NCBI GenBank assembly: GCA_964495805.1
Contig: CAZBWV010000111.1
Coordinates: forward strand, 1 to 22,891
Length of the DNA: 22,891 bases
DNA from: JALXCH01 sp964495805
GTDB taxonomy: Bacteria; Calditrichota; Calditrichia; RBG-13-44-9
Direction: 5' to 3'
This document shows positions 1 through 7,554 of this stretch, in pieces. Position 1 is the first letter of the stretch. The number at the start of each line of letters is the position of its first letter. The translations under genes were made by a program, and so were the position numbers. The notes under the pieces are model-generated. The model searched no databases, had not been told where the DNA came from, and was given only the letters and a program-made list of their open reading frames with translations.

Positions 1-1
1 T

Positions 2-145
2 CCGCTCATTGTTATGCTGGTGGTAATTATTGGAGGACAGTTTTTCGGGGTGCTGGGTATGTTGCTGGCGGTTCCGGCCACGGGGGTGGTAAAAGTAATT
101 GTGGAAGAGAGCGTTCGGAGTTTTCGGCAATATTCGTTTGAATAA
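2..145 (+). CDS. AI-2E/PerM-family permease, C-terminal fragment
   Basis: The 47 codons running in from the left edge encode a hydrophobic, glycine-rich tail followed by a short charged end and a TAA stop at 143-145. The segment GGQFFGVLGMLLAVPATG matches the last membrane part of the AI-2E transporter (PerM/YdiK) family, where a glycine-rich stretch and 'LAVP' near the end are characteristic. Members are multi-pass inner-membrane proteins of about 350 residues whose substrates are mostly unknown; some act in AI-2 or ion export. Everything upstream is outside the window, so neither the start nor completeness can be judged. It is convergent with the GlmU-like gene. The family call is a recognition from a short segment and is moderately secure. 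Confidence 0.7.
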   Translation, partial: PLIVMLVVIIGGQFFGVLGMLLAVPATGVVKVIVEESVRSFRQYSFE

Positions 146-372
146 TTCCGAATTTAAAACATTCTATCCCCAATGGGTAAAAAACTTATGATCCACCCTT
201 TCATCAATTTGGATGCCACTATATTATTGAATGGGATTTCTCTAAAATTCCCAAAAATATACCACGAAAAACAGGTTACGCCTTCAACTGCACCTACACT
301 TTGTGATCTGTATTCATTCTGCTGCATCGAAACGATTCATCGATAGTGCAGGATTTCTCCTGGAAGTAAATT
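146..372. other. Intergenic gap between convergent genes
   Basis: This AT-rich spacer lies between two converging genes. I see no ORF of note and no textbook intrinsic terminator. The only structure is an imperfect stem-loop at 319-351: arms CTGC/GCAG and ATCGA/TCGAT separated by a 3-nt internal mismatch around a 9-nt loop. No T-run follows on either strand. Confidence 0.4.
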
Positions 373-1608
373 TTAAAACTCTTTTCGTTCATCAGCGGTT
401 TTATCGAATACGTAGCGATACAGTTTTTCCATAGCGGGGGTTAATTTCACCTTTCGGCGCGCCATGGCGACTCTGGCTGTGGTTATTGCTTTCTCAAAGC
501 GGTGTTCCACCAATTCCTCCGAACCACCCCAGGAGAAAGCTGGCACATATTTGGGCATAAAACCGCTCCCAAACAGATTGGAAAACACACCGATAACGGC
601 ACCGGTGTTCAACATGGTGTTGATGCCTGTTTTGACATGATCGCCAATCATAGCGCCCATAAACAGCGAACCGCTGCTCACCCATTTTCCGTTAATGAAC
701 ATTTTGACTGGCTGGTAATTATTTTTAAGATCGCTGTTGTTGGTGTTGGCGCCCAGATTCACCCATTGTCCCAGATAGGAATGGCCCAAAAAGCCTTCGT
801 GCTGTTTATTGCTGTAGGAATGAATGATGCTGGCTTCCACTTCCCCGCCCACTTTGCTCCATTCGCCAACGGAAGTACCACCGGAAATTTTGGCTCCGAT
901 TTTAATCACACTGCCACGACCGATGTACGCCGGGCCAATGATGGTCGCATTAGGAAGCACCGTAGCACCTTCTTCGATGTAGATAGGACCCTTTTCGGCA
1001 TCCAGCACCGCAGCGGGACGCACCCGCGCCCCCTGACCCACAAAAATGTTGGCCGGATTCACCATGACCGCGCGGTAATGCACATCGCCTTCCTGCTCCC
1101 CTATTTTCTCGTGCCAGGCCGCATCGGTAATAATCTGAGCGGGATTGTATCGTATTAAATCCCACACGTATTCCACAAATTCCGCTTCCACTTCGTACAC
1201 CCGGAACCCTTCGAAATCGTTTCGCTCCAGGCCGCTGCTTTTTTTATCCTGCAACTCGCTCAAATACTGGGAGGAAATCACCGCTGCTACCAGGCGCCCC
1301 TTACTCAAATAAATCCCTTCCCGATTTATATCGATACTCTGTTTCAAATAATTATTGAACAGTACCCGACCGTTCACCATGAGGTATCTGTCCCGGGGAA
1401 ATTGATTGACCAGAACATCGGGATTGGCTTCTTTTAACGTCTCAGCAAGATACTCCCGGCATACCAGTACGGTTTCCATCTCCGGAAAAGCACGGGTAAT
1501 TTTCTCCCGCAACGTATTGATACCGCAGCGCAGGTCGTACACCGGCCGGAACCAGGTAAGCGGCAGAAAATTGGCATATCCGTCATCTTCAAAAATACAG
1601 AGTTTCAT
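373..1608 (-). CDS. GlmU-like sugar nucleotidyltransferase/acetyltransferase (alternative bacterial GlmU type)
   Basis: This 411-residue protein has the layout of the alternative GlmU family seen mainly in Bacteroidota and relatives, predicted to make UDP-N-acetylglucosamine for peptidoglycan and lipid A. The N-terminal half (about 1-180) starts MKLCIFEDDGYANFLPLTW and lacks the classical LxxGxGTRM pyrophosphorylase loop. The C-terminal half (about 185-360) is a left-handed beta-helix of hexapeptide repeats (e.g. GPAYIGRGSVIKIGAKISGG) typical of acetyltransferases. The start is supported by a purine-rich GAGGGGGAAG directly before the ATG. It lies 165 nt downstream of the hexosaminidase gene, on the same strand. 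The family assignment is fairly secure; whether both activities are present cannot be seen. A close alternative is a single-function sugar-phosphate nucleotidyltransferase. Confidence 0.8.
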   Translation of the reverse strand: MKLCIFEDDGYANFLPLTWFRPVYDLRCGINTLREKITRAFPEMETVLVCREYLAETLKEANPDVLVNQFPRDRYLMVNGRVLFNNYLKQSIDINREGIYLSKGRLVAAVISSQYLSELQDKKSSGLERNDFEGFRVYEVEAEFVEYVWDLIRYNPAQIITDAAWHEKIGEQEGDVHYRAVMVNPANIFVGQGARVRPAAVLDAEKGPIYIEEGATVLPNATIIGPAYIGRGSVIKIGAKISGGTSVGEWSKVGGEVEASIIHSYSNKQHEGFLGHSYLGQWVNLGANTNNSDLKNNYQPVKMFINGKWVSSGSLFMGAMIGDHVKTGINTMLNTGAVIGVFSNLFGSGFMPKYVPAFSWGGSEELVEHRFEKAITTARVAMARRKVKLTPAMEKLYRYVFDKTADERKEF

Positions 1609-1645
1609 CTTCCCCCTCGATTGCTTTAATTTTCTTGCTAAATCG

Positions 1646-1668
1646 GGTGGGTTACTTATTTCCCCACC
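1646..1668 (-). other. Small stem-loop between hexosaminidase and GlmU-like genes
   Basis: GGTGGG (1646-1651) pairs with CCCACC (1663-1668) around an 11-nt loop. No T-run follows on the minus strand, so it is not a convincing terminator; it could be a weak processing or attenuation site in the 165-nt spacer. Confidence 0.25.
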
Positions 1669-1773
1669 AGGCAGGAGAAAATTTAATCCATCTTCCTGCC
1701 AGGAATGTGTTGAATGACCGGGAGTGCAGGATTTTTTTTCTGAAATGAACCCAACCCTAATAAAAAAACGTGT

Positions 1774-3828
1774 TTAACGGGAAGTTGCTCTTTCTGCCAG
1801 CTTCTCAATGGCATCGACCACCACCAGTTCCGCCTCGCCGTGCGGCTCCCGCGCCTGTTGAAAAAGCAATTGCGCATGCTGGAACCATTTTTCCGGAAGG
1901 GGATGATTTGCTTCGATAGCATTGATAGCTTCCAATCCCACCGTCGCCAGCTCACACAGGTTAGCCGAAAGTGGCTCCACTTCCTGCAATACCGGCGAAA
2001 TACGAATGAGCGGTTGCAATCGGGAATGGTTATTCTTCCATCGAATGAGATTGCGAACAATGACCCGGCGAAGGGAGTCGCGGGAGGTGCTATTTTGCAG
2101 GTACTGCTCCACTGCATCGCGGAAGTGGCGTGCCACCGGCGCATCCGGACGGGCAGCATCCACAACCCGGGTAAGCGGGGAATAGGAGGTGTACTGTCGC
2201 AGGTGCGGGCGACGATAGCCCTTAACCGGCTCCAGCACATCCACCAGCGTTTTTAGCGGTTCAATATCCCGATATCGGCACAACCGACGCAGCAACATGG
2301 GATAATTTTTTTCGTGAGTTAGCCCGCGCTCCTCCAGCTGAAAGGTGATATTCTCCAGCCGACGGTACATTGCTTTCACATCGTTGATTTCGGGTGGCGA
2401 CCAGAGGCGTTCGGCAATGGCGGCGGTTCGGGGCCAGATGCGCGAATCGATGGTCTCCGGCGAAACAAACTCCGCCCACATGGTCGCTTCGCCGCCCAGT
2501 ATGAGCCGACGCTGCGGGTCAGTAAGGGGAAGATCGGACGGAAGCGGATCGTTTAAATAATGCTTCGATGCCGGATAAATTAAATCGATGTAGTAACCAT
2601 TGGAGAGAATACTCCGATATCCCATCCGCGCTGCTTTGACCATGGCATCGCGTCCGCGCCAGGACTGAATGACAATGTCACGAGGCAGGTCGGGATGGAG
2701 AATTTCGTCCCAGCCCACCATCTTTTTGCCGTGTTTTTTCAGAATAGCCTGCACCCGACGGTTGAAATAGGCCTGAACCGCCGCATTATCCGGTAAATTC
2801 TCCCGCTTCTTCAGCACCTGAATATCGGGATTCTGATTCCAGTCCCGCGCGGGATGGTTGCTACCGTGCTCTAACTCGTCGCCGCCAATGTGAAAATACT
2901 CGTCAGGGAACAACTCCGCCATTTCGCCGAAAAATCGGTCTAAAAATGCGTAGGTGGTATCCAGGGCAGGATTGAGCGCCGGATAGAAAATTCCCCACTT
3001 TCGTTCAACGCGATATGGTCCCGGAGCACTGCCAATCTCCGGATGTCCCACCAGCCAGGAGGTGGCATGTCCCGGTACATCGAATTCCGGAACCACCCGA
3101 ATACCGCGCTCGGCGGCGTAGTGAACGATATCGCGGATTTGCTCCTGCGTATAGTAAAATCCATCCGAACCCATCCGGTGCAAACGCGGGTACACGTTGC
3201 TTTCCACCCGGAATCCCTGATCGTCGCTCAGGTGCCAGTGCAGCACGTTCAGTTTTACCGCTGCCATGCCATCCAGATTGCGCTTTATCACCTCCGGTGG
3301 CATGAAATGCCGCGCCACGTCGATGAGTAATCCGCGCCAGGGGAAACGCGGCCTGTCACGGATCTCCACAAACGGGAAAAAATAGCCGGTAGAATCGGCA
3401 TCCAGCAACTGAAGGAATGTTTCCAGCCCACGCATGGCACCTATTGTGGTGGGTGCTTCCAGAAGAATACCCTGCCGATTGATTTTTAAGGCATACGATT
3501 CGTCCTCCCCTAATTTGACTTTTCCCACACGCTGGCAACGAATGACCAGCGCGGCTGAGCTTACTGCCTGACCAGGGCGGAGATAATCCTGTGGGAAGAA
3601 TAAACCCGTACGCCCGGAGAGCAGTCGCAGAATGCGGGTGGCATATCGGTAAAGGGCTTCATCCGCCGCACCGTGGATCGCTACCCGAAACGAATCATCC
3701 AGGTAAAACCGACCATCCTGGACCTGAATTTCTGCTGGCCAGGGCATCAGATTTAAACCGGCGGTTTGTTGCGCCCACACCGGTAAAACAAGCATCAGAA
3801 CCAACCATATAAACAAACGCAATTTCAT
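1774..3828 (-). CDS. Secreted family-20 beta-N-acetylhexosaminidase
   Basis: This 684-residue glycoside hydrolase (GH20) would remove terminal beta-linked GlcNAc or GalNAc from chitin-type, glycan or peptidoglycan-derived oligosaccharides. A signal peptide is visible (hydrophobic residues 3-18, then VWAQQ). A GH20b-like N-terminal domain (about 25-155) precedes the catalytic TIM barrel beginning near RFPWRGLLIDVARHF (161). The signature HIGGDE at 313-318 carries the Asp-Glu catalytic pair of the substrate-assisted mechanism. Other family motifs are LHWHLSDDQGFR (196-207) and PEFDVPGHA (247-255). About 150 residues after the barrel form a helical tail with no recognised domain. The ATG is 6 nt after the symporter's stop codon, which indicates co-transcription. 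The extracytoplasmic enzyme next to a sugar-type symporter suggests amino-sugar scavenging (inference). Confidence 0.93.
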   Translation of the reverse strand: MKLRLFIWLVLMLVLPVWAQQTAGLNLMPWPAEIQVQDGRFYLDDSFRVAIHGAADEALYRYATRILRLLSGRTGLFFPQDYLRPGQAVSSAALVIRCQRVGKVKLGEDESYALKINRQGILLEAPTTIGAMRGLETFLQLLDADSTGYFFPFVEIRDRPRFPWRGLLIDVARHFMPPEVIKRNLDGMAAVKLNVLHWHLSDDQGFRVESNVYPRLHRMGSDGFYYTQEQIRDIVHYAAERGIRVVPEFDVPGHATSWLVGHPEIGSAPGPYRVERKWGIFYPALNPALDTTYAFLDRFFGEMAELFPDEYFHIGGDELEHGSNHPARDWNQNPDIQVLKKRENLPDNAAVQAYFNRRVQAILKKHGKKMVGWDEILHPDLPRDIVIQSWRGRDAMVKAARMGYRSILSNGYYIDLIYPASKHYLNDPLPSDLPLTDPQRRLILGGEATMWAEFVSPETIDSRIWPRTAAIAERLWSPPEINDVKAMYRRLENITFQLEERGLTHEKNYPMLLRRLCRYRDIEPLKTLVDVLEPVKGYRRPHLRQYTSYSPLTRVVDAARPDAPVARHFRDAVEQYLQNSTSRDSLRRVIVRNLIRWKNNHSRLQPLIRISPVLQEVEPLSANLCELATVGLEAINAIEANHPLPEKWFQHAQLLFQQAREPHGEAELVVVDAIEKLAERATSR

Positions 3829-3834
3829 TTGTCG

Positions 3835-5736
3835 CTACTCAGCAATGGTTTCGAATCCAATCCGTTTCATCTGCCAGTATATGATAATAACCGATATGGA
3901 TGCCACAGCAAGGTAGAGAACCGCGGTGACATACTCGCCGAAAAGCAATTTGCCAATTCCAAACAGGGTGGCGTACACCAATACAACTCCGGCAATCCAG
4001 TTAACAAACATGGCGCCAAAGCCGCTGTCGCTTTTCACATGGGGTAGCTCCCGGGCAATGGGTCGCCAGCCAATACCTCCGGGATGCACCTTTTCATAAA
4101 ATCGGTGCAACACCTGACGATCCACCGGACGGGTGAGAAAGGTCACCACCAGCCAGACCAGTGTGGTACCAAAAACCACCGGATACAGGGTGATAGGCGA
4201 ATGCAGACCAAATTTCAGCGCAATGGGGTAAATAATCATGGGAGCAATCATGGCACTGATTTCTGACCAGGCGTTAATGCGCCACCACCACCAGCGCAAA
4301 ATAAGCACACCACCCAACCCGGCACTGGCGTTGATGATGAACTCCCACGCACCGGATATGGTGGTCAGAAAAGTGTGGGTAATAAACAGCGAAAACGCCA
4401 TGAGCAGAGCAATTGCGATACGCGAAACCAGCACGTAATGCTGCTCACTGGCACCGGGCCTGACGAATCGCCGGTAAAAATCGTTAATTAGATAGGAAGT
4501 GCCCCAGTTTAGCTGGGAGGCGATGGTGGACATATAAGCGGCCAGAAACACCGCGATGAGCAAACCCAGCAATCCTGCCGGTAGATAACGAAGCATGAGT
4601 TTGGGATACATGATGCCCGGATCCACCGTATTTTCGTACTTTTCGTAAAAAGCCCGGAATTCCGGGGAATATTGATTGATGGTTTCCGGTTGCAGGGTTT
4701 TGTTGTGATACACTTCCACCACCTGCTGATACAGGGCGGGATTTTCTTTTTGCAGCGCTTCAGGACTCTGCGCGCGGGGCAAAAGAACCAGTGCAGCCAG
4801 TGCCACAATAATCCATGGCCAGGGGCGCACCGTGTAGTGGGCAATGGTGAACCAGAGCGTGGCAAATAAACTGTGTTTTTCGTCCTTAGCACTCATCATG
4901 CGCTGGGCAATGTAACCGCCACCTCCCGGATCGGCACCGGGATACCAGCTACTCCACCACTGCAATCCCACATGCGCTACAAATGCACCCACAGAAAGAG
5001 CCAGCACCCCACCGGCCAGCGCACCCGTACTCACCTCGCCAATCCGCGGGAAAAATTCCAGAATCTGCGGCGCCAGTTTCACTTTTAGATTGGTGGCACC
5101 CCCCACCTGGGGGAGTTTAACCACAATAACCGCCAGGATGATGCAACCAATCATGGCAAAGACAAACTGAAAACTGTCAGTCCGGGCGGTGCCCAACAGT
5201 CCGGATGCCGCCGCGTAAATGGCAATGATACTGCCGACAATCACCACCAACAAAAACGGGTCGAAACCGGGCATGGTAACCTGAAAAATTTTCTCCATGG
5301 CTTTGTGAACCCAGCCCAGCACAATGGCGTTCATGAACAACCCCAGATAAATGGCGCGGAAACCGCGCAACACAGCGGCCTCCTTCCCGGAATAGCGAAA
5401 TTCCACAAACTCCACGTCAGTCATAATGCCGGAACGACGCCAGAGACGGGCAAAGAAAAAAACGGTAAGCATTGCCCCGATGGCCAGATTCCACCACAGC
5501 CAGTTCCCCGCTATGCCGTTTCTGGCTACTAATTCGGTAACCGCCAGGGGAGTGTCCGCAGCAAAGGTGGTAGCTACCATGGCAGTTCCGGCAATGTACC
5601 AGGGCATATTTCGGGCGGAAAGGAAAAACGTTTCGGTGCTATCGCCCGCTTTGCGGGAGTAGTAAAATGCAATGCCAAAAATAATCAGAAAAAAAATCGC
5701 AATAACCAGTAAATCCAGCAATTGTAGATGTATCAC
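3835..5736 (-). CDS. Sodium:solute symporter (SSS family)
   Basis: This is a 633-residue integral membrane protein of the sodium:solute symporter superfamily, with about 13-15 hydrophobic segments and the N-terminal pattern of that family (membrane helix, then YYSRKAGDSTETFFLSARNMPWY). The substrate cannot be read from the sequence; its partner genes point to a sugar or amino sugar. A hydrophilic insert of about 70 residues (QKENPALYQQ region to DPGIMYP) lies between membrane segments, as in the larger members from FCB bacteria. I choose the GTG at 5734-5736 because a GAGGTG Shine-Dalgarno (5741-5746) stands just before it and the protein then begins VIHLQLLDLLVI. The reading frame stays open 33 codons further upstream, to 5835, but that extension is not family-like. 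The stop is 6 nt before the hexosaminidase ATG. Confidence 0.88.
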   Translation of the reverse strand: MIHLQLLDLLVIAIFFLIIFGIAFYYSRKAGDSTETFFLSARNMPWYIAGTAMVATTFAADTPLAVTELVARNGIAGNWLWWNLAIGAMLTVFFFARLWRRSGIMTDVEFVEFRYSGKEAAVLRGFRAIYLGLFMNAIVLGWVHKAMEKIFQVTMPGFDPFLLVVIVGSIIAIYAAASGLLGTARTDSFQFVFAMIGCIILAVIVVKLPQVGGATNLKVKLAPQILEFFPRIGEVSTGALAGGVLALSVGAFVAHVGLQWWSSWYPGADPGGGGYIAQRMMSAKDEKHSLFATLWFTIAHYTVRPWPWIIVALAALVLLPRAQSPEALQKENPALYQQVVEVYHNKTLQPETINQYSPEFRAFYEKYENTVDPGIMYPKLMLRYLPAGLLGLLIAVFLAAYMSTIASQLNWGTSYLINDFYRRFVRPGASEQHYVLVSRIAIALLMAFSLFITHTFLTTISGAWEFIINASAGLGGVLILRWWWWRINAWSEISAMIAPMIIYPIALKFGLHSPITLYPVVFGTTLVWLVVTFLTRPVDRQVLHRFYEKVHPGGIGWRPIARELPHVKSDSGFGAMFVNWIAGVVLVYATLFGIGKLLFGEYVTAVLYLAVASISVIIIYWQMKRIGFETIAE

Positions 5737-5740
5737 CGTG

Positions 5741-5746
5741 CACCTC
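5741..5746 (-). promoter_or_regulatory. Ribosome binding site deciding a GTG start (symporter)
   Basis: GAGGTG lies 4 nt (6 nt from GAGG) before the GTG at 5734-5736. No comparable motif precedes the longer in-frame start at 5835, so this site favours the internal GTG. Confidence 0.6.
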
Positions 5747-5860
5747 GCCTGTTTTTGATAGAACCCGGATTTATCTCTGCTTCCCTGCCAACAATAAATT
5801 GGGTTTATTTTAAAGAAAATCGGTGGGGCATTCAAGGTAATAAGTAAAATTCAGGCCCGG

Positions 5861-5996
5861 AAGGGGGATAAGGGGATGGGGGATAAAGGGGAAATAGGGG
5901 GAATAAGGGATATAGGGGGTATAGGGGATATAGGGGATATAGGGGATATAGGGGATATAGGGGAAATAGGGGACATAGGGGGAATAGGGGGAGTAA
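5861..5996 (+). repeat. G-rich ~9-bp short tandem repeat tract (copy 1)
   Basis: About 15 units of 8-10 nt with consensus ATAGGGGAT run across this segment. The central part is nearly perfect (GGGGATATA repeated at about 5922-5960), with variants such as GGGGAAATA and GGGGACATA at the edges. Runs of three to five G separated by about 5 nt on the plus strand have the spacing needed for G-quadruplex formation; transcripts of the flanking minus-strand genes would carry the C-rich strand. Translation gives meaningless Pro/Leu/Tyr-rich strings. A second tract with the same unit lies at 10361-10486. Function unknown. Confidence 0.9.
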
Positions 5997-6004
5997 GTTG
6001 GGTA

Positions 6005-6050
6005 ATGGGGCGAAAATGAACTTCATCGGATAGGTTCATCACTCGCCCAT
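6005..6050 (-). other. Two-part stem-loop just after rseP
   Basis: On the minus strand, 20 nt after the rseP stop, ATGGGCGA pairs with TCGCCCCAT (one bulged C) and an inner ATGAAC pairs with GTTCAT around a 12-nt loop. The paired arms are at 6043-6050/6005-6013 and 6034-6039/6016-6021. No T-run follows, so it is more likely a 3'-end protecting or Rho-associated hairpin than a classical intrinsic terminator. The position at a gene end supports a role in transcript ending. Confidence 0.4.
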
Positions 6051-6070
6051 TTTTCTATCACATTTTCGGC

Positions 6071-7387
6071 TTACAGCAAACGCAAAATATCGTTGTACAT
6101 CACAAAAACAATCAGAACCAGAAGAATGGCCATACCGATTTGCTGGATGCGGACTTTGGCCTGAGTGGAAAGCGGTTTCCGTCGGATTTCTTCGATCAGC
6201 ACAATCAGAATATGCCCACCATCCAGAGCGGGAATGGGTAAAATATTGATAATAGCCAGCATGATGCTGAGATTGGCGATGAGTTCCATCAGACTGCCAA
6301 AACCACTGCGCGCATAATCACCCGCCATTTTGGTAATCATTATGGGACCACCTAACATCTCTTTGGGGGATTTTTTGCCGGTAACCAGCCAGCCCAGCGC
6401 TCGCACATTCAAAGCAGTCAAAAAAGCAGTGCGATGGATTCCTTCCTTCAGGGCGGGCAGGAAAGGCAATTTGCGCTTCTCGTAATAAAAACCAATACCA
6501 ATTTTGCCTACAATATGGCTTACCCCGTTTTCATCAATTTCATCGGTAGGTTTGGGAGTAATGGTAAGCCGAAGCGTTTCCCCGTTGCGCTGAACTTCGA
6601 ACACCAGAGGTTCATCGGGGTGGGCACGAACGATTTTGGTCATTTCTTCCCAGCTTTTCACCGGCTGGTCGTTAATCCGAACAATCAAATCGCCACGTTG
6701 CAATCCGACCTCCTGAGCCGGGGTTCCGGGAATCACCTCCCCCACCCGGGGCGGAATAAGCGGGCCGAAATCCAGGCGTTCGGAATTTTTCTCCTTCAAC
6801 ACATTTTTATCGAAACGAATCTCCATCAGTTCGCCATTACGCTGGATGGTAAAAACAATCTCTTTCCCCAGATTGGCCATATACTGTTCGGTAATATCAT
6901 TCCAGGTAGCTACCGGTTGTCCGTTCACCTTCACAATTCGGTCGCCGGTTCGGATGCCTGCCTGCCAGGCAATTCCGTTCTCCGCCACATATCCAACCGT
7001 GGTGGTGGGCAAAATCGGTTCTCCCTGCACACTGAGCAATCCACTGATAATCACCCAGGCCAGAATCAAATTCATGATCACTCCACCACTCAGAATCAGC
7101 ACTTTCTGCCACCACTTTTTGGAAGCAAATTCGTAGGGAGCGCCGGTTAAACTGCTAACGTCCATGCTTTCGTCAATCACACCGGCCATTTTCACATAAC
7201 CACCTAATGGGATGGCGGAGATACAATAGTCGGTTTCCCCGATTTTAACCCCAAATAATCGCGGGGGAAATCCAATGGAAAAACGCTCCACCCGCACCCC
7301 AAACAGCTTGGCCAGCATAAAATGTCCCAGTTCATGGAAGAACACCAGTACACTGAGTACAAATATAATGGAGAGCAAATAAATCAT
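6071..7387 (-). CDS. rseP: RIP metalloprotease RseP (site-2 protease family)
   Basis: This 438-residue inner-membrane zinc protease cleaves membrane-embedded substrates such as anti-sigma factors and remnant signal peptides. The first membrane helix holds the zinc motif HELGH (18-22). Two PDZ domains follow (about 125-200, with GIRTGDRIVKVNGQPV, and 205-285, with GLQRGDLIVRINDQPV). The second catalytic motif NILPIPALDGGH, which supplies the third zinc ligand, precedes the last helices. All key residues are present and the length is normal. The ATG at 7387 is chosen over an in-frame start 9 codons upstream because AAGGA (7395-7399) sits 7 nt before it and MIYLLSIIFVLSVLVFFHELGH is the usual start of the family. 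It follows dxr after 167 nt, an order conserved in many bacteria (with cdsA usually between them). Confidence 0.95.
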   Translation of the reverse strand: MIYLLSIIFVLSVLVFFHELGHFMLAKLFGVRVERFSIGFPPRLFGVKIGETDYCISAIPLGGYVKMAGVIDESMDVSSLTGAPYEFASKKWWQKVLILSGGVIMNLILAWVIISGLLSVQGEPILPTTTVGYVAENGIAWQAGIRTGDRIVKVNGQPVATWNDITEQYMANLGKEIVFTIQRNGELMEIRFDKNVLKEKNSERLDFGPLIPPRVGEVIPGTPAQEVGLQRGDLIVRINDQPVKSWEEMTKIVRAHPDEPLVFEVQRNGETLRLTITPKPTDEIDENGVSHIVGKIGIGFYYEKRKLPFLPALKEGIHRTAFLTALNVRALGWLVTGKKSPKEMLGGPIMITKMAGDYARSGFGSLMELIANLSIMLAIINILPIPALDGGHILIVLIEEIRRKPLSTQAKVRIQQIGMAILLVLIVFVMYNDILRLL

Positions 7388-7554
7388 ACGGATATCCTTA
7401 TTATCAATATTCAATCATGTAATCTAATTTGATGCCCGGAATTCGTTTTTGTTTCATTCCATGCGGGAAAATACAGATTCTATCGTCACGAATCAATGAT
7501 TCCCTCACGCAAATTTCAGGTTTTTGGGCGAAAATTACGATGTCAAATTTAAAT

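Larger units (their letters stand above)
5737..6070. other. Intergenic region between rseP and the symporter gene
   Basis: This 334-nt gap holds, from the rseP side, a stem-loop (6005-6050), a G-rich short tandem repeat tract (5861-5996) and an AT-rich leader of the symporter gene (about 5747-5860). The leader must carry any promoter for the symporter-hexosaminidase-GlmU group, but I see no convincing -35/-10 pair. Confidence 0.6.

Noticed and set aside
319..351. Imperfect stem-loop between the permease and GlmU-like genes as a terminator
   Set aside because: The stem is interrupted by three mismatches and no T-run follows on either strand.
502..1158. Long open frame opposite the GlmU-like gene
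   Set aside because: It is antisense to the strongly supported hexapeptide-repeat coding region and its composition (His/Ala-rich) is that of an antisense shadow. The same applies to the frames opposite lpxD (13164-13827), rseP (6434-7150) and bamA (15813-16754).
5832..6026. Minus-strand frame rich in Pro, Leu and Tyr across the G-rich repeat
   Set aside because: It is a translation of the 9-bp tandem repeat, open in more than one frame because the repeat lacks stops; no ribosome site or protein family.
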